A stretch of DNA of 64,000 nucleotides from Massospora cicadina (GCA_022478985.1 JAKSZP010002675.1:186001-250000); one strand, 5' to 3'; shown: positions 43,123 through 54,840, counted from the first letter of the stretch. The notes: generated from the letters alone by a model not told the origin. Made by a program: numbers and translations.

Positions 43123-44901
43123 TGTATTTTTGGCGTTGGATAATATCACTGGTGTGTATTTACCTTAAATCCAAAAACAGGGTATTGAAACAACTGAAAA
43201 TTCTAAAGATAAATAAACTAAATAAACTAGAAATTTATGGAGTTTTTAGTTTTATTAGGCGCTCTAAGGATAAGAGAATACAAACCCACTCAATATATGA
43301 ACGTTCAGTATTTAAATTATATCAAGGGTTGAAGGAATTCATTGGTAAGTTCAGATCATCTTAGTATAGTTTAAATAAAAAAATATGAAAATTTGACCTA
43401 TTGAAGCTCATAAAACTTGCTTCACTTAGGCTGAACGATGAATGGGGATTTATTGTTTGACAAGATGTACCCATGGGGTAATGAATTAATAAATTTCAGC
43501 CAATCCACGTTAGATAAAATTATTACACCTTGGGGGACCCCCACCACTCCTGTAAAAGGGGGTGGTCCCCGTGTAGGTGCTTGAATGGAGCCTGTAGTAG
43601 CTGAGGGAGATCCATCTATGCCAGACAGACGGCAAGTAGAAAATAGACTGGCCTACCATCCTGGATGCTGGAGCATCCAAGTGGTGAACTGTAATGCCAG
43701 GGGCACTGCTGCTGGTATGACGGGTATGGAGCTGGAAGGGAACTTAAATCTCAACAGATAAAAACGGAAATTTGGGGGAAGGTGTTTTTATTGGAAAATT
43801 TGAGGGAAGAGAATCGACCAACAATTTTCTCAGGGCAATGCACCTGATTAAATAGTCATCAATTTTGGGAGGAATTTAAGCCAGGATCAGGTTCCACAAG
43901 TTTGACCTAAGTGGTGAACTATTAGGGAATAGGCGGGTTAGTTCCCTAGGGACCAACATTGCAAAATTTGGCAACAAGCCAAGTTTCAGTCAGTTTGACC
44001 TAAACGGTGAACTATTTGGAAATGGGCGGGTTAGTTCTCTGGGGACTGACATCACTAAGTTTAGCGGCAGGCTGAGTTGCAGTCAGGTCAACCTAAGAGG
44101 TGAACTATTTGGGAATAGGAGGGGTAGTTCCCTGGGGGTCAAAATTGAAAGATTTGGTGATGAGCCAAGTAGTGTTCAGTGGTATTGCATCAGGCGCAAC
44201 GCCCAATTTTCTGGCAGGAAGCTGCCCATTGGGGGTGATGCCTGATGAATTTGGGAGGGGGAAGATTTCCAATCATCGTGTAAACTGAATTTGCAACCAT
44301 CAGGCGTTCTGGCCAACAGCTCAACCTTTATACCTTTTGACCATTTTAAATCTGAGTATCCAGCTGATTGCCGCTCAAATTAGTTGTGATTAATTCTATT
44401 TTGGTGATCTCGGCGCAGATTTTACTTAATTCATCATAACAGTCCTGCTGAGGAGAGTGCAAGTACCAAAAGTGGGATCCAAAGCTGATGGGCTATTTTC
44501 CAGCACTCATTTACCACGTGAGCGAGATTGCCCTGAGTAACAAGGGGTATAGCCATCCTCTTTGGTATTTTCTTGCTCAGGAACAGAAGGATGGCCCAAT
44601 TAATGCCCAGCGGACATTCCTCGGGACTTACAATCTGATGGACGCTCCAGAGTCCACCACGTGGTTGGAGTAATTCAACTGCTTAAGCTAGTATTATTTG
44701 CCCATAGGGTATTTAAAATATTGTTACCCCAAGTTGCAGGGTTCCACCAAGAATTGGCCAGGATCTTTTGGCCAATAAAATCATTAGTATTTAACTGATA
44801 TCATCAGTATTGAGGACCTGTAAATGTCTGATATTTCCCCTTTCAGCCAATTTTGACCAACAACATTCTTATTTTGAAGCTGGGAGGGAAAATGTCTGAC
44901 A
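43123..44901 (-). repeat. Element G 5' LTR, full length
   Basis: 1779 bp, plus-strand TGTATTTTTGGCG to TGTCTGACA. Its middle holds a diverged tandem repeat of a unit near 43900-44170, starting with 'gaccta' or 'aaccta' and 'ggtgaactatt' (three copies at about 43911, 44006 and 44090). The 3' LTR lacks this middle part. Confidence 0.82.
43905..44170. repeat. Tandem repeat in the element G LTR
   Basis: Three diverged copies of a unit of about 90-95 bp. Each carries 'cctaa-gtgaactatt-gg-aat-gg-gg-tagtt-cc/tctggggac', an A/T-rich middle, then 'gccaagt'. LTR promoters can hold enhancer repeats; here no function is shown. Confidence 0.6.
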
Positions 44902-46432
44902 AAGGTAAGGAGTACCAGATCTTAATTGTTATCTCATTGAGCTCCTGATAGTTTATGCATGGGCGTAGTCCCCCATCATTCTTACTAACAAACAACAAGA
45001 GTGATGAACAGGGAGAGCTGGACACTCATATAAATCCTTTATCAAGCATAGTATCCAGGTATTTATGCAGAGCAACCTTTTCCCAATGATGGCAACTGTA
45101 GATTGGTCCATGGATATGATGCTTCCCTTTTAGTCAATCGCATGATCAAAGGATCCATAGTCTGGTAGTTGCTTAGCCTCCTCTTTTCCAAAAGTGAAGA
45201 ACAGCTTAATATGTATTCTGGAATCTTCCCTCTGCAAGGCTCCAATGAGTCCCCTTGAACTACAGTTGCAGAAATTTCAGGACTTTTTAAATCTCTAAAG
45301 CACAATCAATGATCCTATCCTTCATCTTAATCTTAAAAGAGATTTTACATAATTATGCTGTATTTCACCTGCGTCCACCAAGGATACCCAAGAATTACAA
45401 GATGGGGGTGAACTACGCAGAAACCAAAACTCAACTTGCATTTGACTTATCCCTATAACTAATTCAATGTTATACAAGCAGTGGAAAGCTAAAGACTGGT
45501 CAAACTCCCAGGGCTATTTTAATTGAAGGTTTCTTTGCATGTAAGCCCAGCATTCGCAATGCATATTCTGAGATAAAGTTCTGTGAGACCCCAATGTCCA
45601 GCAAAGCTATGGTTTTAAAACACTTCTTTCCAACACGTAAGTTCACACTTAATAATAGATAAGACTGTGTATAATTCTTTGATGAAGAAACGATGGTTTG
45701 GAGGTTTCTCTTCTTGTATTTCTCTTATAATACAGCATTCTTTTAGTCCGCCAACACTCACCATTAGATTCTGTGTGATATCAATAAATATTTTTGATGA
45801 CAGCGTGGTGAGGTGATGTCTGATTAAATCTTCTAAGCGGCTTCCTAACCCCTGTATGGAGTAAAGTACTCTCATTTCTTCATCTAACTCTGTCTTCCGA
45901 AAGATTGAAGGAACATCTGTATGTATACCTCAACAGTTTCCCTTCTTGCTGAAAATTTATCAAGGGTATCCTTGCCCTAATTTGGTATTAGTGTGGGTTT
46001 CTGCTGCTAACAATTTTTTTGAATTCCTCAAAGTTAATGCAAACATTATCATTATATAGTGTACTTATAAACCAACTAAGCGCATCACCAGTGAGTTGTG
46101 AACCCACTTCCATAATTTTTTGTGCATCTTCTGAATAGGTCTCAGGATAAGCTTTGAAAGACGTTCCTAACAACGTAAGGCCTTCTTTCACTTCAGCTAA
46201 ATTAAATTTCTTTTTTCAAGGAAGCTGTAGGGTAAGTCATAGGTGTATGATTGCCACACTCACTATCTGCACTTGAATTTGTCCTACTGCTTTTTTATAA
46301 GTTGTTTCATCTTTCTTTACTAAGGAAAACATTTGCACCAGAAATTGGTAACTTCTCATCAACAAGGGAAATATCAAAGCCCCAATAATAAAAACGTGGT
46401 GGGATATTTATTATAAAATTGGGCGGTCAAAT
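44902..46432 (-). pseudogene. Element C gag, protease and upstream reverse transcriptase
   Basis: Minus strand, from the 5' LTR: Gag capsid text GTSFKAYPETYSEDAQKIME with VGSQLTGDALSWF (46060-46191), then a retropepsin-like site LLDIGVSQNFISEYALRMLG (45540-45605; DIG for DSG), then the polymerase start: LPDYGSFDHAIDLK-like text (45100-45180), [20 protein letters not shown] with [13 protein letters not shown] (44910-45025). The polymerase continues at 33050 after element G. Many frameshifts. The LTR-adjacent stretch ATTTGACCGCCCAATTTT shows no TGG primer site. Confidence 0.8.
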
Positions 46433-47067
46433 TGTCAGGGACTGGTGTACCGCTGCCTTGGTTAAAGGTAGCTAACCATGAGCTAGCATAACCAAGGGTT
46501 TGGACCCAGTATGAACAGGACAATAGATGCATCCAAATATAAGAAATGGCGGGTATACTGGTATGGATTTTGCCCACATATATGATTTTTAGAAGATAAA
46601 AGGTGGAGGGGAGTTTCTAAAAATTTAGGGGTGGTATATCGGGATTATTAACACTTTAGTAAATTACTATAACTGTGTTTTCAAAAGAAGAATAAATTAA
46701 TTGACCGCAAAGATTAGCCAAATGAATGCCTTGGTATTATATACCATCCAACTTTCTGGACTTAACTAAGCTTAATTAATTTTAATACAGTGCACTATTC
46801 TAATCTGGAGCTTATGGGATTTCAACTTGCATATGATTTTAAAAGGCAGTGAATACCATCTCAATCTCATTGTAAATTTGTTTTGATGCGATTGCTTATC
46901 TTAATAATATTATATTAATGTAATTTAAATGATTAATCGAACATTTTCACTACAATTATTCATTTGATAAGCAATTATTAGATCTAACTTCAACACATAT
47001 CCTCCTGATCTGATGGATGATATATGTAATCTCAAGAGTTCCACTAAGGCCAGGATTTACCCTGACA
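46433..47067 (-). repeat. Element C 5' LTR
   Basis: 635 bp, TGTCAGGGAC to ACCCTGACA on the plus strand. Close match to 29820-30455, including the long identical run beginning 'ggtgtaccgctgccttggtt'. The similarity suggests C is younger than B. Confidence 0.9.
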
Positions 47068-47480
47068 AACATACCCTAATTTGGTGACGTTTGCATACAT
47101 AATAAGCTATCAAATGGTGACAGAAAAAATGTCATTCAAGTTTCTATATGAAAGGAAGGCCATGTTGCCACCAATTTTATAATTGGTGGTATAACCAACA
47201 ATGGAAAAGAATGCTAAACAGTACCTGATCCAATTGTCAATTATCCTGATAGAAATGCAATTGCAAGCATTTGATATGACCTTGAAGAAAAGGATCAAGT
47301 CAAAAAAGAAGAATGATAAGAACCAACCAGTCTTATCATAACCAAGTGGGTGAAAAAGTTGCCTATTGTAATATACATGGTTTTGGAAGAAGAAATGAAT
47401 TAGATTCACTGTGTTAGGTCCAAATAAGTATATTGGCAATATGGCATTGGTCGCCTATTCCATCAAGAACCTCTTGAATG
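47068..47480 (+). pseudogene. Element B integrase, second part
   Basis: Resumes the integrase after element C: 'gtgacgtttgcatacataat' matches D's 'gtgacattcgcctacaacat' (56028-56047). Then MSFKFLYERKAMLPP-like text and a C-terminal region with VAYCNIHGFG and KYIGNMALVAYSIKNLLNGK. Ends near 47480. Confidence 0.82.
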
Positions 47481-47890
47481 GAAAGATAAAGATTGAGACC
47501 ATGCTAAATATTTAAAGCAGTGGATCACAGGAAAGAATAAAAAAGAGTGTTTCCAAAAGACTGCTGAACTATTGAGATGGTTATGTCCTGATGATTTGGT
47601 TAAGTCCTAAAAAGGTACCACTGAACCAAAATAGATGGTTAATTCTTAAAGAAATAAGGCCTCTGAACCATAGAAAACTGGCAGGTTAAAGTATACTTGG
47701 AACCAGTTTGGGGGAATAAATAAAAAAGATGGACTGCTGAACCAAGTGAAGGTCATGTCACATATGAAAAAAATATATAGTAAAAGATTGATAAATATTT
47801 AGCAGAAAAAACATTAAAAACTCACAGAAATATATATTCATATATTTATAATTTTTTATTGGTTATTTTTCAACTTGAGGGATAATGCAG
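47481..47890 (+). other. Element B A-rich spacer after integrase
   Basis: A/G-rich, non-coding, matching D 56500-56850 loosely: 'gatggttaattct', 'accatagaaaactggcaggtt', 'cccagtttgggggaa'. It separates integrase from the antisense frame. Confidence 0.6.
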
Positions 47891-49961
47891 CCTATATCGC
47901 CTCTTGAGGGGAGGGAGGATGTATTGCAGTAGGAGTGAACAAACCGTCAAAATTTGTGAGATCAATTTTGGAAGGTCTATACCTACTCAAAGCCAAGTTT
48001 TTTTAATAAAGGCTGAACTCTGTGAGAACGCAACTAGGGGAAGAGAGATGGAAATATTAGTACTTGCCAAACGCATTACCCCAGATTTGAGAGGGAAGCA
48101 ACAGAACAAGAAGAGGCAGTCAGCAAATAACCCTAAGTAATCTAAATATGGCACTAGAGCCAGAAGATTGGTCTTAAGTGTTTTCTGACAGGCTTCATCA
48201 AGGACATTGGACATATGATCTGGCATTGAGCAAGGGGCACTAGGAATGGGTTGCCAAATAATTACCCAATCAAAGTCATTAGTTGAAGGTACTGATAGGA
48301 TGCACTAGAAACAAGATAGTTTTGCAGGGAGAGAATGGCATCCTAAAGATGATGACTACAAGATTCTTGAAAGTGAAAGCAGAATGAGTGATGTAAGCTG
48401 GGAGAGGATGGAAGCTTTATGGCCCATGTTAAGAAATTAACCAGATGATCCTTCCAATAATATCAGAACTAGGGGTGTCATCTAGTTGAGCGTGATTGCT
48501 GGTTAATCACTTAGTTCAATAATCTAATGTCATTTATTTATTGATCGAGTTAGGTTTTGCAGAATCTGCGTTTACCACCAAATGACCATTTAGAGGTCAA
48601 TTGTGGGAATTTCCGGTGGAAAGCCAATAAATCCATTGCCAAGCATCTGAAGAAGGTTCCGCTGCTAATTTAGAGCTTTGATAATTCATGCCAAGGATGC
48701 TTGAAGTTGTATTTATTTATGAATTTATTTACAATTGACTGGTGACTCATGCAGAGGAAGGATCAACTAATTTAATATTCAGTGATCAGATGAGCGATTT
48801 GGTAGGGAATTATTACCAGGAATACTGAGATTTATTAGAAGTGCTGGCTTGGATAACCAAGGGGTTTAGTAGACGAAGTAACCTATAGTAAAAATAATCA
48901 TTCATTTACTCCAAATAAAGATCTCTCTTTGCCATACTTATTTTAATTGTTAGTAGTTTGGCAGCTAGGTTATAAAATTTTGAAACTAGAGTTCCCTGAA
49001 GTTGGCGCAAGGTGATGCATCTGGAGTGGCCAATGATGCCAGCTCCGATACCTCAGCCCTAGGAGGAACAGGCGAATACCTGGCCAACTGGCCACCAATG
49101 ATGTTGCTGGCTGGCTGTCAACCCTGAAGAGTGTAGCGTAGGTGTGCCTTGGCCACCCAGGATGTGGGAAGGACTTGAAGGGGCACACCACAGGCCCTGG
49201 GGCTAAGGTGAAGTCATTGTTCTGCTGTGTTGTAAGTTGGACGCAGACATATAAGGGGTTGGTATGCCTATGAAGGTGAAACAGCAAAGGGTCAACCAGT
49301 CTTCATACTGGTTGGCCTGGCACACTAGTGGAGCCCACAGTCAATTTTGTGATAGCCCAACTTTGATGAACTTGGCTGGCAAAGTGAAGGTCATAAGCTG
49401 CAACATCTTGATTTAGGATGGTTTCAAGATTGGAGGGGTTCAGAGCTATGGATAGAGCCTCAGTTACTTGGGTCATCAATTCTGCGTAGGGGAGATTGAA
49501 ATATTTGCAAAATCCAATGGATAGTTCAGTTGACAGAACAGCTGGTTTGCAAAGCTTGCTGAATCAGAAAAGGAACTCTGGAAGCAAGTCAGATCTGGTG
49601 AGTAATGAACTATCAAGAACAGAGGTCATTGCTTCAGGCAGTTTGACAATGATTGTAAAGTATCTGTGAATGGAGCCAAATCCAGGAGAGTTTTATAATC
49701 TAATTTGGGAATTGATAGCAGAGGGAGGATTGGTCATGAGTCATTTGAGACAATTGCTAACCTGGTTTCATAGGGATTGGATACCATTTCTGGTAATTCC
49801 ATGGAAGGATTGGCTACAGGTACTTGACTGGGAGTATGAGACCTAGGGGGACTATAACTGAGGTTTTGTTGTGAATATTGACTCATCATTTGGGAGAGCT
49901 GAACATCTTTATCAGACATTCTGTCAAACAGTTTTTGGCATCATGATTCTGATTTTGACAT
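47891..49961 (-). pseudogene. Element B antisense reading frame (split by solo LTR S1)
   Basis: The minus-strand copy of the D antisense frame. It begins at ATG 49961-49959. Blocks: NPYETRLAIVSND, LDYKTLLDLAPFTD, TSVLDSSLLTRSDLLPEFLF, LPYAELMTQVTEALSIALNP, SNLETILNQDVAAYDLHFAS, QVHQSW. Solo LTR S1 interrupts here; after it come AIKLPSSPSLHHSFCFHFQE, VLDEACQKTLKTNLLALVPY and LDYLGLFADCLFLFCCFPLK. It aligns with D over the whole length with few stops. Function unknown; no domain recognised. Confidence 0.72.
48427..49354 (+). mobile_element. Solo LTR S1 with perfect duplication GCCCA
   Basis: 928 bp from TGTTAAGAAATTAACC to TTTTGTGATA, homologous to S2 (62670-63735), whose ends are TGTTGGGATT and TTCGTGACA. 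Identical GCCCA flanks (48422-48426 and 49355-49359). It splits the antisense frame of B, whose text resumes on both sides. No internal sequence is left, as after LTR-LTR recombination. Confidence 0.88.
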
Positions 49962-49972
49962 ATGAGCTGGAT

Positions 49973-50000
49973 GAGAGGGGGGATGTCAGACTTTTATAAG
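49973..50000 (-). promoter_or_regulatory. Purine tract and TATA-like box upstream of the B antisense frame
   Basis: The minus strand has CTTATAAAAG (50000-49991), 30 bases before the antisense ATG. On the plus strand GAGAGGGGGGATG (49973-49985) is followed by TGTCAGAC, which looks like a second polypurine tract and LTR start. D has the same pair at 58005-58032. Confidence 0.5.
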
Positions 50001-50110
50001 TTGATATCATGCACTTTGGAATCAACTAAGCTCTAATTTCGGAGAAATTAATCTCAAAACTAATGAGATAAGTTCTATAGAGAATAATTAAGAATATATG
50101 AGCCAAGTGG

Positions 50111-51271
50111 TGTTGGGATTTTTGCCCATATTCCCAGCCTGCTAGATTACCTGGTGTCACTAGGGGAAAATTTCCTAAAGCGAAGTGAATTGGAAATTGG
50201 TTGGCCCAATTTTGGAGGAACTATGTTTGGGGGATTTTGGGATATTCGCCTGGTTGTATCCATCAGAGATTGATCCAGATGAATACCTAATATCTCATTG
50301 GGTGGAGTGGCTGATGAAATAGGGGCATCTGATAGTGATTAACTATCAGGTGTACCAATTGGGATTGGTCAGGTTTCATCAATGACTGATTGGGAATGAG
50401 TAGTGAGTTGTGAGGTGAGTGATGCCACCTGCAACTAGCAAATTGATTGGTTGGTGAAGTGACCTGCCATAATGGGTAAAAAGTCCCATTACCTAAGCAG
50501 GTCGCTAGCCAATTATGGTTGGTTTGCTTGGATTGAGAGGAAAATGTTAGGGACACGTTTTCTGACTCTTTCCGTTTGAGGTCTTGAGGATGTCCAATGA
50601 TGGAATCCTAGCCAGGATGGGGAAGACCATCGCTGCTGAGATGAGGAAGGGTGATTCAATGGCAATGGCTGCCGTTTCATCAAAGAGGTGTCAACTGAGG
50701 GTTAGACGGCTGAATCCCCCCTATAAATTCCCTAGGATTCACTATAATAAAAAACACAATTACTACAAATTTTATTATTACTACCAAGGTTAACATACAT
50801 TAAAACATTATTAGTTTTATTGTAGATTTGGTTATAGTTAGACTATCAGCATCCAGTGTGAAGTTCCATCTCAAGGATATTATTGCAGAAGGCAATAATT
50901 GGAAGACTCTCAGAGAGAAGAGTAGAGATCTGAGCGGGGATCTAGAGATGAAGGGAACCACAAATCAGGGATAGCTGCCAACTGTGTGTTGGGCCAAAAG
51001 AGACTGTCATCAGAGATCTTGACAAAGATCAAGTGGACAGTAATACAGGGAATGAATCCCTACGAGTATGACTTATCAAGTATTTAATTGGAAGTACTGG
51101 CCAAAGCGTTGGGCCTGATAATAGTTCTAACTCAACTACAGATAATAGTCTCCATACTATTATCAGATAATATATTCTTTACAATGTGAGGTGCACAAGG
51201 AAACCAAACCTGTGCAGTAAAAAGGTTACTGGGTTGATGACTGATAATCAACTCCTAAGTAAATTTTTACA
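50111..51271 (+). repeat. Element D 5' LTR
   Basis: 1161 bp, TGTTGGGATT to TTTTTACA; TATA box at 50722-50727. Paired with 58572-59728. Many differences are TG in one copy against CA in the other. Confidence 0.93.
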
Positions 51272-51274
51272 AGT

Positions 51275-51292
51275 TGGTGCTCACTACAGGGG
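51275..51292 (+). other. Element D primer-binding site
   Basis: TGGTGCTCACTACAGGGG, three bases after the LTR. The matching tRNA would end CCCCUGUAGUGAGCACCA; I do not assign it. Confidence 0.85.
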
Positions 51293-51318
51293 TAGTTGAG
51301 TAGAAGAATCTATCAATA

Positions 51319-52591
51319 ATGTCATATAAAGAAGAGATGCGCAAGTTGTGGACTGAGATCGCCACAGTGAATCAGAATGCCTTAAACTCAGCAGACCATC
51401 GGGAGTTTGCAGCCTTGGAAGAGCGAGTAACCAAGGTGGAGGAAGGAGTTGAAAACGTAGCCAACTTCAGGAATGAGTTACTTGGCAAAGTAAACTCATT
51501 AAAGAGGAAAGAAGGAGACCTTGTTTGAGAGGTCCTATTCCTGAAAATGGAGCATGAAGCAGATCATGTTCATTTGAGAAAGTTCAGTGTGGACATTGAG
51601 AAATTGATGAAAGAAGTAGAGGATTTGAAAGCCCACAGATGTGCATGTGAGCCTGATATGGCCAGTGATGCTGAAGAGGGAAGTCCTCAAACAATACTTG
51701 GGAAGATGAATACCCTGAGAAATATGCCACCCGCATTTAATGCTATTTTGGAGATGACATGCCCAAAGTCACTCCACAAGTGAGCTGAGTAGCCAAACCA
51801 AGAGAATCGGCCCAAAATGACTGGAGGAATTTAGAGCAACACCTAAATTGCCCACATTCCATTGGGATAACGCCCCAGCATTTTTCTGACTATTTGACAT
51901 GACCATGAATGGATATGGGGACTGTCAAAAGGCGTTGACAGTCATGAACTGTTTGGACACAGACTGCCAGAACCTAGTGTTACCCCACTTGGAGGGGGAC
52001 AGCTGGTCATATGCTGAGGCTAAAGTGGCCATAATGAAGGAGTTTGGTAGTCCAACCCATATGTCAAAATGCAAGCAAGAATTTATGGGAATTCAATTCC
52101 ATAAAGATGAGTCTCTTGCAAGCTTTGCGGATCAATTTTACCAGGAGTTGCAGATCCTGGCTGGAGCAAAAGTGTTAGATGACTTTGATGCAAGAATCGC
52201 TTTGCAAGTGGCCCTTCAGCCCTATTGCAATTTGCATCAAATGATGTCTACTGTATTTGTGACTGAGATAACTACCTCGCAAATGGTAGATAACCTGAAG
52301 ATTTTGGGAGCGACGTTTGATGCCCCAAATAGAAGCTTCAAGTCCAATCCAGTCCAAAATCTGAATCCCATGAAGGGAAGCAAAGGAGCAAAGGAGACTT
52401 TTAACCAAACTGTGCTGGGAAATAAGCCCAAGGATTTCAAATGGTTAAATAAGAAAGAGAAGGTCTGCTTCCAGTGTGGCGGGAAAGGACATTTCGCCAC
52501 ACACTGCAAAAAGCCAAAGGATCAAATTAACGTGGTCCAGGCTAAAGAGACAGCAGTAGCCAAAGATTTGGGAAAAGGTCCCACTGCCTAG
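51319..52591 (+). pseudogene. Element D Gag
   Basis: Starts at ATG 51319 (MSYKEEMRKLWTEIATVNQN), the only ATG shared with B at this place. The N-terminal third is helical and charged, coiled-coil-like (EERVTKVEEGVENVANFRNE; later IEKLMKEVEDLKAH). The capsid-like middle is open from 51899 (GDSWSYAEAKVAIMKEFGSP; FADQFYQELQILAGAKVLDD). It ends in a full zinc knuckle, CFQCGGKGHFATHC (C-x2-C-x4-H-x4-C, 52468-52509), then a TAG. TGA at 51526 is at a likely Arg, and stops with a frameshift lie at 51782-51898. Gag forms the particle and packages RNA. Confidence 0.9.
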
Positions 52592-52638
52592 ACAAGGAAC
52601 AGTCTAGAGCGGCGGAGAAACCTGTTCCTCCCAATATC

Positions 52639-53451
52639 ATGAATGAAGAGATAGATATTAGTGATCTGTTTGTAGATGATGAGCAGGATCAGCTATATCA
52701 AGTGGTCAACATGGATATAAATGCCGTGACCAGAGCTGGGGCAAAGAAGATCGACCCTGAGATAGTTCAGGAAGTTGCCTGGCCATATGCCCAACAACTG
52801 GTGGAGAAGATTTGGACCGCCAAGAATCCTGATGAGTTAGCAGATGTTCAATTAGATGAGGCCAATCTGTCAATCCCCCTAGGCGTGATAAAGGAATCAT
52901 TTCCTGAATTATCAGCGCAGATTATTCATACCCTAGATTCAGCTAATAACGCCGCAATTCACTCAGTAAATACTCTATTACAATACTCTGAGTGTACATA
53001 TATAGATATTCAAGTGAATTGAGTGAGGGTGAGGGTGATAGTTGACAGTGGAGCGCCCATCAATATTGTGTCAACCAAGCTGGTGAAGAAGATGAAGATC
53101 TCTCCAGACTTGGAACACAAGAAAGAATATGGAACAGCTGGGCCAAACACCACCGTTTCCTGTGGAGCGTATAGTGCGCTGCCACTACAATTTGGGTCAT
53201 TGGTGGTATCCACGCCAGCAATAGTTTTGGCGAACCAAAACTACAATATCCTGATCAGAACAGAGTTTCTGTGGAAGTACGGAGTTAAATGTAACTTTGA
53301 GGATAATACATTGACCATCCTGGGTCAGACGTTACCATTGGTATACCAGAAGGATGGTGAAGTTCCGTTGAACTGGAGAAACAACTTCATTAATCTGATA
53401 TACAATGATGGCATTGTACCAATTCAATACCAATTAGTTGGTAGGAAGTGA
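52639..53451 (+). pseudogene. Element D linker and aspartic protease
   Basis: An acidic linker from ATG 52639 (DDEQDQLYQVVNMDINAVTR; AWPYAQQLVEKIW), then a single in-frame TGA at 53020-53022. B has CGA (Arg) at the same codon. The protease follows: VIVDSGAPINIVSTKLVKKM with an intact DSG catalytic triad, EYGTAGPNTTVSCGAYSALP, AIVLANQNYNILIRTEFLWK, NTLTILGQTLPLVYQKDGEV. It ends at TGA 53449-53451. Apart from the Arg stop, this is one open reading frame of 271 codons. Confidence 0.9.
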
Positions 53452-53780
53452 TGAGAGATGCTGGCGGAAATCCTAGAAAACTGGGGAATTCCCTTAAGGA
53501 TCAAGAAGGAAAGGACCATACTGGCCAGATTGCAGATGATAGTTGACACAGGGTTGACTTTAGAGATTCTGGAGCTGTTGTATGGAGAAGTTGGAAGCCC
53601 CTGGAAGAAGTCCAGAGTGGAGCCATGGGTGGCTCCTGGGATAATAATGCCAGGCCATGGAGAAATATGAGTTCTCTTGGCGAATTTGAGCGAAAAACTG
53701 ATGAAGATCAAGAGGAATCAAATCATCACATTTATTCATTTAATCCTGATGGCAGAATTGAGATGATTCCATGATTTTGG
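53452..53780 (+). pseudogene. Element D dUTPase-like module
   Basis: Reads LQMIVDTGLTLEILELLYGE (matching H's SQVIVNTSLHLSI), SRVEPWVAPGIIMPGHGEI, a TGA, then VLLANLSEKLMKIKRNQIIT and FIHLI. It lies directly between protease and polymerase. Compared with H, the Asp-Tyr turn is replaced by MPGH, so a catalytic role is unlikely. Confidence 0.58.
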
Positions 53781-53859
53781 GTCTCTCAAGGAAATGGGAT
53801 TACCAGCTGGGGTGGCCAAAAGCATCAACCTATTGGTTGATTGAGAGCAGCTCGCAGAT

Positions 53860-54840
53860 CTGCTGGAAGGGCAGAAGGAGGAGGTGCTCAAATTATTTGA
53901 GAGATATTGGGAAGTGTTTGCTCAGGATGACCATGATTTGGGATGTGCATGAGATGTAATTCACAAGGTCAACACTGGGGAAAATCTACCAATAAGGATG
54001 AGACCAATCTGAAGATCAAAAGCTGCCAAAGTGGTAGTGGAAGATGAGATCAGCAAACTAGTGAAGCATGGGCTTCTAGTTCCGTCATCAAGTCCCTGGG
54101 CAAGTCTGATTCTGATGTAAAGAAAAAAGATGGATCAAATTGGGTAGTGATTGACTATCAGAGGCTGAACAAAATTATGAAGAAGGATTTGTATCCCCTA
54201 CTGAGGATTGATGATGCGCTGGATCAATTAGGAGAAGCAAAGTATTTCTCCTGCAATGGACCTAATCTTGGGATATTGGCAGATTGACTTGCCAGAAGAA
54301 GACCAAGAAAAATGTGCGATTATCACCGCACAGGGGTTATACCAGCTGACGAGGATGCCCCAGGGTCTTTGCAATGCGCCTGCGACGTTTCAGAGGGCCA
54401 TGGACGCGATATTGAGCGACCTGAAGTTGTTGTGCATCCTGGTATATCTGGATGATATCAATGTGTTCAGTAGAACGTTTACTGATCACCTCCATCACTT
54501 GGAAGAAGTTTTTAAGAGACTGTCCGCGGCTAACCTGAAGATCAAGCCAAGGAAGTGCCACTTCTTCAAGAAGGAGCTGGAATACCTGGGATTTGTGATT
54601 AATGCAAATGGATTGCAGCTGCAACCCCAGAAGATAGCAGCTATTGAGCGCATGGCTGTGCCAAAGAGTGTCCAAGACATCCAAGTATTTCTTGGGATGG
54701 TCGGATACTACAGAAGATTTATTTGGGACTTTGCCCAAATAGCCAAGCCTTTGTTTCATTTACTAAAGGATCCAAAAAAGGATTTGTATGGAATGAAGAG
54801 GCCCAGGACTCCTTTGATGAGTTACGCCAGTATCTGATAA
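53860..54840 (+). pseudogene. Element D reverse transcriptase
   Basis: Entry region EEVLKLFERYWEVFAQDDHD, DEISKLVKHGLLVPSSSPWA (54045-54105), a frameshift near 54115, DGSNWVVIDYQRLNKIMKKD, another near 54250, then a 193-codon open frame (54256-54837): MDLILGYWQIDLPEEDQEKC, GLYQLTRMPQGLCNAPATFQ, ILVYLDDINVFSRTFTDHLH (YLDD intact, 54437-54460), LKIKPRKCHFFKKELEYLGF, VFLGMVGYYRRFIW. TGA replaces Arg at 53951 and 54010. It copies element RNA to DNA in its intact form. Confidence 0.92.

Larger units (their letters stand above)
33051..44901 (-). mobile_element. Element G: Ty3/gypsy element inside C, minus strand
   Basis: LTRs 33051-33816 and 43123-44901, with polypurine tract and primer-binding site in the right places. 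Minus-strand order: gag, protease, dUTPase-like module, reverse transcriptase, RNase H, integrase. It is itself interrupted by solo LTR K and element H. The flanks CAGGT (33046-33050) and AAGGT (44902-44906) fit a target duplication with one change, and C's reverse transcriptase is contiguous across it. Confidence 0.87.
29820..47067 (-). mobile_element. Element C: chromovirus (Ty3/gypsy), minus strand, split by element G
   Basis: LTRs at 29820-30455 and 46433-47067 bound the element. The target duplication is AACGT (29815-29819) and AACAT (47068-47072), one G-to-A change at a CpG. Without element G (33051-44901) it is about 5.4 kb. The minus-strand order is gag, protease, reverse transcriptase, RNase H, integrase, chromodomain. 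It has no dUTPase-like module and its LTRs, primer site and protein text differ from the other elements, so it is a separate lineage. Confidence 0.88.

Noticed and set aside
54337..54759. 140-codon minus frame opposite the D polymerase
   Set aside because: It is the shadow of the strongly conserved polymerase frame; B has stops in the equivalent antisense frame.
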